From Parvibaculum sp. (GTDB lineage Bacteria > Pseudomonadota > Alphaproteobacteria > Parvibaculales > Parvibaculaceae), in assembly GCA_030649335.1 (NCBI GenBank), contig JAUSLL010000074.1, positions 1 to 41,757 of the forward strand: a DNA stretch of 41,757 bases. Reading direction: 5' to 3'. Within the stretch, counting starts at the first letter, position 1. The number at the start of each line of letters is the position of its first letter. Shown here one piece after another: positions 24,960 through 33,322 of this stretch. The position numbers were made by a program, and so were the translations under genes. The notes beneath the pieces are model-generated. The model was not told the DNA's origin. It ran no database searches and saw nothing but the letters and a program-made list of their open reading frames with translations.

Positions 24960-27900
24960 TTGATCCGCCGTGCCAGTAAAATCGCGTTGGAAGTTGTTGG
25001 TGTTGCCGTTGCGGCAACGGCCGTGCTGCTTGCTGTTCTCGCCTGGCGTTTATCGACGGGCCCGGTCTCGCTGCCCATCCTCAGCCAGATCATGCAGGAC
25101 GCGGTTGTCGATGAACTGGCCGGCGGCAAGCTTGAGATCGGCGACACGATTCTGCGCTGGGACCCCGAGCGCCGCCAGATCGGCATGCGCATCGTTGATG
25201 TCGATGTCACCGGTGCTGACGGCAACCGTGTCACGACCCTTCCGGAAATCGCTTTCCGCCTCAGCGTGCCCGCTTTGCTGCGCGGCCACATCGCGCCGAC
25301 CTCTGTCGAACTCTATGGCATCAAGACAACGCTGATCCGTCGCGCCTCGGGCCTCTCCTTCGGCCTCGCTGCCGCCGACGCGCCGCCGGACGACACACAA
25401 TCCTCTGTTGTCATCGGCCCGATGATCGACGCGCTCGTCAACGGCAGCGCCGAAGTGCCGATCCTCGCTCAATTACGCCGCTTCGCCATTTACGACGCCA
25501 CATTGAGTGTCATCGACGAAGTCAACGGCGTCACCTTTGATGCGCCCAATGCCAATCTGGCGCTGCTGCGCGGCGATGGCGGGCTCGCCGCCACGCTGTC
25601 TGCCGACATGACACTCGACAACACCACCGGCCATATCGAGCTTGAGGGCGCATTGCCGCAAGGCGCTGAAATGGCATCCGTCAAAATGCAGGTGAGCAAT
25701 ATCGTGCCGGCGGCGCTCGCCCGCATGTCGCCCGCTTTTGATAGCTACGGCATCGGCGACGCGCCCCTGTCGGCCACCGGCGATCTCGACATCAAACGCG
25801 ACGGCACGCTCGTCGGCGCACGCCTCGAAGTGGAGGCGGGTGAAGGTCGTTTTGTTATACCGGGTCTTGCGCAGGCACCCGTCGATCTCGTCAAGGCTCA
25901 CGCGGCGCTGACGCTCGATGCTGCCGCTCAGCACATTGCCATTTCTGATCTCACCCTACAGGCCGGTCCCCACAGCATCGGGATGACCGGCTCCGCCGAT
26001 TACGTGCTCGGCGAAGGTGTTGATCTCACCTCCGTCACGCTCGACCTCAAGGCGGGCAAAACAACGACCGAAGTACCGGGCTTCTTTGAAGGCCCCGTCA
26101 CCTTCGACGACATCCACGTCATCGGCACGCTTGATCTCGTCAACCGGACCATCGACGTGAAGCAAGCCGAGCTTGGCGTCGCAGGCGGGAGGATCACGGC
26201 CTCGGGCCTCGTCGGTGAAGGCGAACGTTCGCCCGCGCTCAAAGCCCGTGCCACCATCGGTACCATTCCGATCAACGATGCCCGCTCCGTCTGGCCCATT
26301 CTTCTGTCGCACAAGTCGCGCGAATGGGTCGTGAAAAATCTCAAAGACGGCGATCTCGTCGGCGCGGAATTTTCCATCGACGTACCCGTTAATATGCTGG
26401 CTGACAACGAAGAAAACCATATCCCCATTCCGGACGGCGGATTGGTGTTCGACTTCAATGTGCGCGGCGTAACGGCGCAATATCTCGACGGCATGCCGCC
26501 GCTCACCAATGTCGTTGCGCGCGGTCTCGTCGGCAACAATCGCTTCGATGCTTGGGTGTCTTCCGCGCAAGTCACCGTCGCGCCCGATCAGGTCCTTGAG
26601 GTCACCAAAGGTCATTTCGCCGACACCAGTCTTTCGAACAAAGGCACCATCGGTGAGATTGAATTCACCGCCACCGGCAAGACCGCGCATCTCCTCGCAC
26701 TCATCGATCACGAGCCGCTCAACCTGCTGCATAAATTCGGCATGGACCCGCTGTCCATCGGCGGCGAAGGCACCGTCAACGCCGCGCTGCGTCTGCCGCT
26801 GCTCAAAGGCGTGACGATAGATCAGATCGATTTCTTCGGCACGGCCCACACCGAAAATGTGTCGATCCCCGACATTCAGCCCAACCTGTCCATCACATCG
26901 GGCACGCTCGACATTGACATCAAGCGTCAGGGCCTCGTCGCCAAGGGCAGCGTCGGCCTCAATGGCACGCCGCCGCTCGATATCGTCTGGAGCGAAAGTT
27001 TCGTCAAAGGCAGCGCGGGGGGCACCTCCTATCATCTGACAGGCAGCCTCGATAATGCCGCGCGCGAAGCCATCGGCCTCAAGTTCGATAAATTTATCGA
27101 TGGGCCTGCGGTCATCGACGCGACGCTCACCGGCAGTGGCTCCAAAATCAACCGCGCCAAAATTCACGTCGATCTCACCGGCGCCACCGTCATGCTCAAC
27201 TATCTCGGTTGGGTGAAGCCGGTGGGGCAGGCCGTTTCGGGCGACGTCAAACTCGCCTTCAATGACGACGGCTATGATTTCTCCGACTTCACTCTCGCCG
27301 GTCCGGACACCGAGGCCAGTGGCGCCTTCGTGATGAACAAATCATGGGACTGGATGAGCCTCAATTTTCCGACCGTCAAACTCGGACCGCACAATAATCT
27401 TGCCGTCCGTGGCCGCCGCGACGATATGGGCACGCTCACCATTGACGTCAACGGCCCCAAAGCCGACGCCAGCGGGTTGATGCATAATTTTGTGTCCGGC
27501 AGCGGCGACAAGGAAGAGGCGGAGATTGCCGCCAATCGCCTGCTGACACCCGACATGGTCGCCGACCCCGCACGCCGCACCGTCATCCGCGCCGCCGTCG
27601 GCGATGTCGCGGGCCTCAACGACACCCGCTTCAGCAACATTGACGCACATTTCACGCTTGTGGACGACACGGTCTACACGATGAATATCGACGGCATGGA
27701 TGTGGGCGCCAAGCCGCTCAAAGCGTCCATCACACCCGCCGCCGGTCAGACCCGCGCTTTCGCTATGCAGTCAGATGACGCGGGCAATATTTTCCTCGCA
27801 CTCGATCTTTTTAAAGGCGTCCAGTCCGGCTCGCTCAAAGCCAAAGCCGTCATCGACGACAAACTGCCCGGCTCGCCCATGAACGGCGACATCGACGTCA

Positions 27901-28439
27901 CGAAATTCCGCATCGCCAATGCGCCGGTGCTGGCAAAAATTCTGACCCTGGGTTCGCTCACCGGCATCAGCGATACGATGTCGGGTGAAGGCATTTATTT
28001 CGATCACCTCACCTTGCCCTTCCGCGTCTCCGGCCATCGCATCCATGTTGAGGAAGCGCGTGTCGCAGGTCCTGCCATCGGCCTCACCATGGGTGGCCAG
28101 ATCGACCGCACCATCGATGTCGTCGATCTCGAAGGCACGCTGGTGCCCGCCTATACAATCAATTCCGTGCTCGGCAATGTGCCGCTCTTCGGCCCGCTGC
28201 TCATTGGCCGCGAAGGCGAGGGCATCTTCGGCTTTACTTATGCGGTGAAGGGCTCCACCGAAAATCCGAGCGTCTACGTCAATCCGCTCTCGGCCATTGC
28301 ACCGGGATTCTTGCGCCGCCTGTTTGAATTCGGCAGCTCTCTGCCGCCCGAAGAAACTGCTGCGCCGCAACAAAAAAACGTGACGCCGCTTGAAAAAGCC
28401 CCAGATTCAGCGCCCGAACCCGCGGCCCCCGCACCCTAA
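24960..28439 (+). CDS. AsmA/YhdP-like large envelope protein
   Basis: About 1159 residues: an N-terminal TM helix (VVGVAVAATAVLLAVLAW), then a very long periplasmic region. That region is made of repeating short beta-strand units with recurrent sxxGxxxxxGxl patterns, ending in an AsmA-like C-terminal domain (LTGISDTMSGEGIYFDHLTLPFRVSG). Its length, single anchor and DUF3971/AsmA_2-like composition match YhdP-type proteins. These are thought to bridge the periplasm and carry phospholipids to the outer membrane. The C-terminal 35 residues are Pro/Ala-rich. I chose TTG at 24960 because AGGAG lies at 24943-24947. A TTG at 24900 without a visible ribosome binding site would add 20 residues. The gene diverges from bcp. 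Confidence 0.87.
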   Translation: MIRRASKIALEVVGVAVAATAVLLAVLAWRLSTGPVSLPILSQIMQDAVVDELAGGKLEIGDTILRWDPERRQIGMRIVDVDVTGADGNRVTTLPEIAFRLSVPALLRGHIAPTSVELYGIKTTLIRRASGLSFGLAAADAPPDDTQSSVVIGPMIDALVNGSAEVPILAQLRRFAIYDATLSVIDEVNGVTFDAPNANLALLRGDGGLAATLSADMTLDNTTGHIELEGALPQGAEMASVKMQVSNIVPAALARMSPAFDSYGIGDAPLSATGDLDIKRDGTLVGARLEVEAGEGRFVIPGLAQAPVDLVKAHAALTLDAAAQHIAISDLTLQAGPHSIGMTGSADYVLGEGVDLTSVTLDLKAGKTTTEVPGFFEGPVTFDDIHVIGTLDLVNRTIDVKQAELGVAGGRITASGLVGEGERSPALKARATIGTIPINDARSVWPILLSHKSREWVVKNLKDGDLVGAEFSIDVPVNMLADNEENHIPIPDGGLVFDFNVRGVTAQYLDGMPPLTNVVARGLVGNNRFDAWVSSAQVTVAPDQVLEVTKGHFADTSLSNKGTIGEIEFTATGKTAHLLALIDHEPLNLLHKFGMDPLSIGGEGTVNAALRLPLLKGVTIDQIDFFGTAHTENVSIPDIQPNLSITSGTLDIDIKRQGLVAKGSVGLNGTPPLDIVWSESFVKGSAGGTSYHLTGSLDNAAREAIGLKFDKFIDGPAVIDATLTGSGSKINRAKIHVDLTGATVMLNYLGWVKPVGQAVSGDVKLAFNDDGYDFSDFTLAGPDTEASGAFVMNKSWDWMSLNFPTVKLGPHNNLAVRGRRDDMGTLTIDVNGPKADASGLMHNFVSGSGDKEEAEIAANRLLTPDMVADPARRTVIRAAVGDVAGLNDTRFSNIDAHFTLVDDTVYTMNIDGMDVGAKPLKASITPAAGQTRAFAMQSDDAGNIFLALDLFKGVQSGSLKAKAVIDDKLPGSPMNGDIDVTKFRIANAPVLAKILTLGSLTGISDTMSGEGIYFDHLTLPFRVSGHRIHVEEARVAGPAIGLTMGGQIDRTIDVVDLEGTLVPAYTINSVLGNVPLFGPLLIGREGEGIFGFTYAVKGSTENPSVYVNPLSAIAPGFLRRLFEFGSSLPPEETAAPQQKNVTPLEKAPDSAPEPAAPAP

Positions 28440-28559
28440 TTTTCCGCCGGTTTTGCGGAGTGCGAATATTTATTGCGGACCCTCACTCCGCGCATCATTC
28501 TTTTGCCATCGGTATTGATGATTTGGCCCGCATAAGAGCCAACACAAGAGGATGCACCC

Positions 28560-29705
28560 ATGTCGCTCGACGCCAGCAACAAAAGCATGACCGTGGACGC
28601 CGCTTATGAAGCCGTCGCACCGGATGACTTTCCCGCCATGATGGATGTGGACCGCTACAACAAACGCTCCACCGCCTTCGACAAAATCATTTCAGCGACC
28701 CACGATCATTTCTGGGACCCGCTCGACGCCAAATACATCGACTTCAACGACAAGTGGAATCTCGACAAAGACCTGTTGATGCCGATGGATTTCAATCTCG
28801 AACTCCAGTCGGCCGTGTCGGACAAGCTCGACGAAGGCCAGAAGATTTATCTCGTCAACGAGAGCGTGCGTTGGACCATGTCGTCGATCCTGCACGGCGA
28901 GCAGGGCGCACTCGCGCTCTCCGCCTCCCTCTGCCACATCCTGAAAGATCCGGGCGCGCAGGAATACGCCGCCAACCAGACGCGCGAAGAAGCCCGCCAC
29001 GTCACCGGCTTTGCCAAATATATTCAGGCCCGCTGGGGCAAACCCACCGCCTGCGGTCTGGTGCTTGAGCAATTGCTCACCGAGATCGTGGCTACCCCGC
29101 TCGCATGGAAAAAACTCGTCGGCATGCAGATGATCGTCGAGGGCCTCGCCATGGGTACTTTCGCCAAGTTCTATTCCGAAACGCATGACCCGCTGATGAA
29201 ACAGCTCATGCAATTCGTGATGACGGACGAAGCCTTCCATCACAAATTTGGCAAGATCTGGGCCGACCGCACAGTCCCCAATCTGCCGGAAGCCGAACGC
29301 GACATGATCGAGGATTGGGCGCTTGAGGTCTTTATGACCCTGCTGCGCAATTCGACAGGGCCGGAACAAAAGAAAGTCATCTACGAAAAAGTCGGCCTCG
29401 ACTGGCGCTGGGTGCAGTCGGCATTGCTCGAAGCCATGACCGACAAAAAACTCCGCTCCGTCATGCAGGACGGCACCAGCGTCTTCCGCGTTCTCATCAA
29501 GACGCTGCTGAAAGCGGGCATCATCACCAAACGCACCTCGGCGCAATATGCAGCCTATGTGGACATGGAAGAACTGCACGACGAAGGCGACCGCATGATT
29601 GGCGATGACATAGCCGAACAAGGCATCCGTAATCTCTTGGCCATCAATGGTGCAGGCGGCGAAGCAGCCATCTACGCCATGGGCAACCATCAGGCTGCCG
29701 AATAA
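28560..29705 (+). CDS. R2-like di-iron (ferritin-like) protein, function unassigned
   Basis: This 381-residue, mostly helical protein carries a complete di-iron ligand set: Glu114 (HGEQGAL), Glu144/His147 (EEARH), Glu194 (IVEGLAMG) and Glu224/His227 (DEAFHH). The order E...ExxH...E...ExxH and the spacing fit the ribonucleotide-reductase-R2/desaturase/AurF-like superfamily. They do not fit bacterioferritin. I cannot assign the substrate; candidates are oxygenation, N-oxygenation or desaturation. The protein is not followed by an electron-transfer partner gene. It starts at ATG 28560 behind AAGAGGATGCACCC (AGAGG). A strong terminator ends the unit, so it is either alone or the end of a transcript with the AsmA-like gene (120 bases upstream). 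Confidence 0.8.
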   Translation: MSLDASNKSMTVDAAYEAVAPDDFPAMMDVDRYNKRSTAFDKIISATHDHFWDPLDAKYIDFNDKWNLDKDLLMPMDFNLELQSAVSDKLDEGQKIYLVNESVRWTMSSILHGEQGALALSASLCHILKDPGAQEYAANQTREEARHVTGFAKYIQARWGKPTACGLVLEQLLTEIVATPLAWKKLVGMQMIVEGLAMGTFAKFYSETHDPLMKQLMQFVMTDEAFHHKFGKIWADRTVPNLPEAERDMIEDWALEVFMTLLRNSTGPEQKKVIYEKVGLDWRWVQSALLEAMTDKKLRSVMQDGTSVFRVLIKTLLKAGIITKRTSAQYAAYVDMEELHDEGDRMIGDDIAEQGIRNLLAINGAGGEAAIYAMGNHQAAE

Positions 29706-29760
29706 AAATCAGAAGACCCCAACGCGGTTCGTCCCCACCGGATCAAACGAACCGCACCAA

Positions 29761-29796
29761 AAAGGCCTCCCCGCGGAACACGGGGAGGCCTTTACT
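29761..29796 (+). terminator. Terminator after the di-iron protein gene
   Basis: A 10-base stem, GGCCTCCCCG (29764-29773) and CGGGGAGGCC (29781-29790), is extended by AAA/TTT pairs. Loop CGGAACA and tail TTTACTTTTC follow. It also faces the convergent OYE-like gene. Confidence 0.9.
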
Positions 29797-29808
29797 TTTC
29801 TAACTTTA

Positions 29809-29860
29809 ACCTCCCCCTCGTGGGGAGGTCGAAAAATTCCCTTAGAATTTTTCGGGTGGG
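29809..29860. repeat. Two-hairpin palindromic repeat, copy A
   Basis: First stem ACCTCCCC / GGGGAGGT (29809-29816, 29822-29829; loop CTCGT). Second stem CGAAAAATTC / GAATTTTTCG (29830-29839, 29845-29854; loop CCTTA). GGTGGG follows. The same layout recurs at 33263-33310 with a different second stem. It lies between convergent genes, just past the OYE-like stop. Confidence 0.8.
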
Positions 29861-29867
29861 GGGAGTC

Positions 29868-30956
29868 TCACCCCTCGCTCACAAAACCCTTCCAGCCCTG
29901 CATATATTTCACAAACGCATCGCCCAGGCCTTCCTGTTTCAAATGCGCCACCGTCACCGGCAGGGCAGGCGACACATAATCAGCATCCGCCCGCACGCGT
30001 TCGGGAAAGTCATGCCGCAAAATCGCGCCGCGCCCGATCATCACATAGTCGCAACCCGCCTCGATCACCGTCACAGCATCCGCCGCGCTCATGATCTTGC
30101 CCGCAGCCCCCAGCAGAACCTTGCCGCGCGGCAGTTCGGTGAAATAGCTCATCAGCGACCGGCCTTGGAATTCTTCTTCCACAGGCTCTTTCTTGTAATC
30201 CCACAGCGACATATCCAGAAAATCGATCTTGCCCTCGGCGAGAACCTTCCCCGCCACTTCGCGGATTTCCGCGAGCTTCACGCCGAAACGTTCCGGCGAC
30301 AGACGCAAGCCGATCTGGAAATCGGGGCGGCAGGCCGCGCGAATCCCGTCAATGATTTCAAACATCAGCCGCGCACGGTTTTCAAGGCTGCCGCCATAGC
30401 GGTCCTCGCGCTTGTTGATCTCCGGCGACAGGAATTGGAGGATGATATAGCCATGCGCGCCATGAACCTCCACGCCGTCAAAGCCTGCCTTCTCCGCGCG
30501 AACGGCACCCGCGATAAAGTCATCGCGCAATTCTTCAACTTCCGTCAGCGTCAGCGCCCGCGCACCCGTGTCAGGATCATCCGACGGGCACACAACATCG
30601 CTCACCAAGTCCTTGGGCGAACGATTGCCCGCATGATGCAACTGCAACGATGCCACAGACCCATGCGCCTTAATCGCGCTTGCAAGTCGCGTCAGCCCCG
30701 CAAGATGCTCATCGCCAAACACCCCCATCTGCCCGGGAAACCCTTGCCCCCGCGCCTGCACATGCGCCGCACAAGTCATCGTAAGGCCAAACCCGCCCTC
30801 GGCCCGCATAACGAGACACCGATACTCATCGTCGGACATGACGCCATCCGCATGGCTCTGCTCATTGGTCAGCGGTGCCAGCATGAAACGGTTTTTCATC
30901 ACAGGCCCGCGCGGCATCGCGAGCGGCTCAAACAATTTGGCCGTGGAAAGGGTCAT
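29868..30956 (-). CDS. NADH:flavin oxidoreductase, old yellow enzyme family
   Basis: A 362-residue FMN-dependent TIM-barrel ene-reductase homologue, if started at MTLSTAKLFEP (ATG 30956; GGAG upstream). Landmarks are the LxPxxMxNRFMLAPLTN strand, the HAGNRS region (LQLHHAGNRS) with the paired His/Asn expected to bind the substrate carbonyl and NADPH. DGVEVHGAHGYIILQFLSPEINKREDRYGGSLENRAR is the family-defining block. The phosphate-binding end is DYVMIGRGAILRHDFPERV. Such enzymes reduce activated alkenes; the natural substrate cannot be read from the sequence. A longer frame exists to 31055, but its extra 33 residues lack family similarity and run into repeat DNA, so I rejected it. Confidence 0.92.
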   Translation of the reverse strand: MTLSTAKLFEPLAMPRGPVMKNRFMLAPLTNEQSHADGVMSDDEYRCLVMRAEGGFGLTMTCAAHVQARGQGFPGQMGVFGDEHLAGLTRLASAIKAHGSVASLQLHHAGNRSPKDLVSDVVCPSDDPDTGARALTLTEVEELRDDFIAGAVRAEKAGFDGVEVHGAHGYIILQFLSPEINKREDRYGGSLENRARLMFEIIDGIRAACRPDFQIGLRLSPERFGVKLAEIREVAGKVLAEGKIDFLDMSLWDYKKEPVEEEFQGRSLMSYFTELPRGKVLLGAAGKIMSAADAVTVIEAGCDYVMIGRGAILRHDFPERVRADADYVSPALPVTVAHLKQEGLGDAFVKYMQGWKGFVSEG

Positions 30957-31313
30957 GTGGGGCTCCGGTATGTGTGAATTTCTGTTGCCACCTATATAGG
31001 CCGTAGGTGCGCGGGCTTCAATCCGCAGCCCGTCTTTGCGAGCGCAGCGAAGCAATCCATCCTTCGAGATGGGCCAAGAGGCCCTCCTCAGGATGAGGAA
31101 TTAATTGAATTGAAAAACACCCTCATCCTGAGGAGCCGCAAAGCGGCGTCTCGAAGGACGAGACCCATCTCTAACGAATCCCGTCTTGGCCCGATCAAGC
31201 GGGGCAAGTCGATCACTATACGGATGATTAAAAAATAAAATCCCACACCCAAAGGAGAGGGAGAGCGCGCACGCTCACAGCGTGCCGCTTCAACAACCTT
31301 GCAAAGTCCGAAT
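30957..31313. repeat. Intergenic region with dispersed palindromic element
   Basis: No gene is visible. The region holds an imperfect inverted repeat: the left arm is at 31061-31098 and the right arm at 31121-31157, around a 22-base AT-rich centre. The conserved ends are CCTTCGAGA and CTCAGGATGAGG on the left, mirrored by CCTCATCCTGAGGAG and TCTCGAAGG on the right. Just before it (31031-31058) is a stretch CTTTGCGAGCGCAGCGAAGCAATCC. Sequences of both kinds are familiar as dispersed intergenic repeats in Bradyrhizobium-like genomes. Such elements are often transcribed into stable hairpins. Confidence 0.75.
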
Positions 31314-32858
31314 TTACTTCGCTTCGATCGGCCAGGCCTCAATATCGCAAAGCAACACGCCCTGCGGTTCGTTCATGGGATCGCTGATGGCGCGCCCTGA
31401 AAGAGAGGCCATGCCGAGCTCGGCAAACTGATGTGCCATCTCGGGCGACGAGATATATTCCGCAACGGCGGGCAAAGCGTGGTTGCGCGCACCCACAAGA
31501 AATTTCTTGTATGCGTCCAGCGTTACCGTTGAAATATCGGCTGCGTCATGCACGAGCGAGACAATGTCGAAGCCGAAGTGCTTGATGCGCATCGGTGACG
31601 CTTTCACAGTGAAGCGTCCGGCAACAAGCCGGAAATGATGATGCAATTGCGTGACGGCACTTGTGAGAATGGCCAAAGACATATCCGCCGGAATGCCGAC
31701 GATCTGAACGGCGATATACTTGCGAAGAAAATCGGGCACACGGGCGCTTTCCTTCAATATCTCCGCCAGCCCGGCTTTGGAGGACAGGGTCGTGTAGTGG
31801 ATTTGCGAGAGGATCAGCACGGCGCTACCATCCGTATAGCTTTTGGCGGTCTCGCGAATGGCGATCCTCAGGCAAGCGATATCAAGATCAAGAAAATCAT
31901 CAAACGACGGAATTTTTCCAAGAACGCTGTGTTCAAAGTACCAGTTGGGTTTTGCTTCAAAATAGGGAATGACCGCATAGGCAGTGATCGCCATTTTCTT
32001 CACATCCCAAATGGGAGAGAAGCCCAGCGAATAGTCGAAAGCTGTGGATTGCTGTTCTGCTAACTCGGCTGCGCGCAGGGCTTCTTCCATGCTGAATTCG
32101 TTGGCAGCCTTTTTCGCAAGCGCACCACCGGTCCGCTCCTCGTGTGTCTTCATTGATTGCTGCAACAGCGCATCAAGATCATCGGTTGCTTCTTGACCAC
32201 GCATCGTCTTGGCGAGTGATGCAAACGTCACTTCTGTAGCCCGGCGAGCGATCGGCAAGCTGCTATCCGGCGACACACCCGTTTTTGCGGTGTCCGGATT
32301 GACCTGCGTAAATTTAATTTCGCCGTCAACTGTCTGGCTGAGCGATCCGGTCAGTGCACGCACACTCACCAGCGTTTCCGCCTCGGTGCCCACCAGCTGT
32401 CTCACAATGGCAGCGCCGATAGCTTCTGTGCGCTGTACCGCCTTTTCCAAATTATTGTCTGCATATGCAATGACGTAGATTTCGTCGTCCAGACGCCAAT
32501 AGCGGTCATGTGCAGTCATCGCCTTACCCAGCGCGCCTTCAATCACCGTTTGAATGACGTTCTTGTGCTTGACCCACTGATCCCCGATTTTCTCCCGCAA
32601 CGCGCTGAGCCCCAGCACCTGCAAATTGGACGCGGCAATGTCCTCGCTCTTGAGGCGTTCCTCAAGCGCTTGGTACATGGCCCTTGTGTTCTGATTGAGC
32701 GGCAGTGCATTTGACGCCGAAGTCACGGCACGATCGGCATCCGGCACGGACCGTTCAGTCCGCAGCGGATGTTGGGATTGGCGCGGCAGAAAGAACCCGG
32801 ACAAGGCGTCCAGTGCTTTCTCCCCGAATGTTTTATTTTGTGAATCTTGTTCTGACAT
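31314..32858 (-). CDS. Degenerate GGDEF/EAL-like protein, function unknown
   Basis: A 514-residue soluble protein with no signal or TM helix, started at MSEQDSQNKTFGEKA (32858; a Met two codons upstream is also possible). Residues about 60-185 have the alpha/beta pattern of a GGDEF domain (ALREKIGDQWVKHKNVIQ ... YWRLDDEIYVIAYADNN) but lack GGDEF. The middle is a helical linker. Residues about 265-505 recall an EAL domain in layout: a final ISSPEMAHQFAELGMASLSGRAISDPM parallels the 'vET..q...L..lG.d..QGy.ig.P' end of EAL domains. However, the EAL tripeptide, the DDFG-like and the catalytic Glu/Lys positions are not recognisable. It is probably a non-catalytic c-di-GMP-related regulator or scaffold. 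The homology is a reading of pattern only. Confidence 0.6.
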   Translation of the reverse strand: MSEQDSQNKTFGEKALDALSGFFLPRQSQHPLRTERSVPDADRAVTSASNALPLNQNTRAMYQALEERLKSEDIAASNLQVLGLSALREKIGDQWVKHKNVIQTVIEGALGKAMTAHDRYWRLDDEIYVIAYADNNLEKAVQRTEAIGAAIVRQLVGTEAETLVSVRALTGSLSQTVDGEIKFTQVNPDTAKTGVSPDSSLPIARRATEVTFASLAKTMRGQEATDDLDALLQQSMKTHEERTGGALAKKAANEFSMEEALRAAELAEQQSTAFDYSLGFSPIWDVKKMAITAYAVIPYFEAKPNWYFEHSVLGKIPSFDDFLDLDIACLRIAIRETAKSYTDGSAVLILSQIHYTTLSSKAGLAEILKESARVPDFLRKYIAVQIVGIPADMSLAILTSAVTQLHHHFRLVAGRFTVKASPMRIKHFGFDIVSLVHDAADISTVTLDAYKKFLVGARNHALPAVAEYISSPEMAHQFAELGMASLSGRAISDPMNEPQGVLLCDIEAWPIEAK

Positions 32859-33322
32859 AATCATCCAATTGTGCAATTTGCGCGTTAACTTGGTCTTAAA
32901 TCGCAGGAGCAAAATCGTCGCAGTATATTGGTGAATCCGCACCGCAAAACGTGTCAGAAGAAAATCGAAAAAGGTGCTGCAATTATTGGTCTTTTGGCAA
33001 TTTCACACGTAGTTAACGCAACAAGATAGCACCCAAAAAAAGTAGCCGTTTTAGTCAGCCTGATCTGCCGCCCGACCCGGCCGACAACAGAAGCCGGGGA
33101 TGGCCGGCCACCTTGAACGCAAAGGAGGGTCCGGCCATGACAGTCAGTATAGTGAATTGAACGAAGTACCACTTGAGGCCCTCTCCCTCTGGGCTGAGGC
33201 GGAGAAGAAATTGATCCAGTGAATCAATTTCCCGCCGAAGGGTAGGGTGAGGGGCTTCCTTCACCTCCCCCTCATGGGGAGGTCAAAACGCGGAACGCGT
33301 TTTGGGTGGGCGCGCGACGTGC
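32859..33322. repeat. Composite repeat region between the GGDEF/EAL-like gene and tyrS
   Basis: No gene is visible. The left part (32859-33060) is AT-rich and probably holds the promoter of the GGDEF/EAL-like gene. Next comes a block (33092-33162) that shares 'ATGGCC...CATGAC...GTGAATTGAA' with 10789-10842. At about 33178-33256 is a longer imperfect palindrome whose centre AAATTGAT-CCAGTGA-ATCAATTT is perfect. Copy B of the two-hairpin repeat ends the region next to the tyrS stop. Confidence 0.75.
33263..33310. repeat. Two-hairpin palindromic repeat, copy B
   Basis: First stem ACCTCCCC / GGGGAGGT (33263-33270, 33276-33283; loop CTCAT). Second stem CAAAACGCG / CGCGTTTTG (33284-33292, 33296-33304; loop GAA). 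GGTGGG follows. The first stem and tail are identical to copy A; the second stem differs in sequence but still pairs perfectly. Confidence 0.8.

Noticed and set aside
29820..30977. 385-codon open frame on the plus strand
   Set aside because: Antisense to the OYE-like gene and begins in the palindromic repeat; no domain is recognisable.
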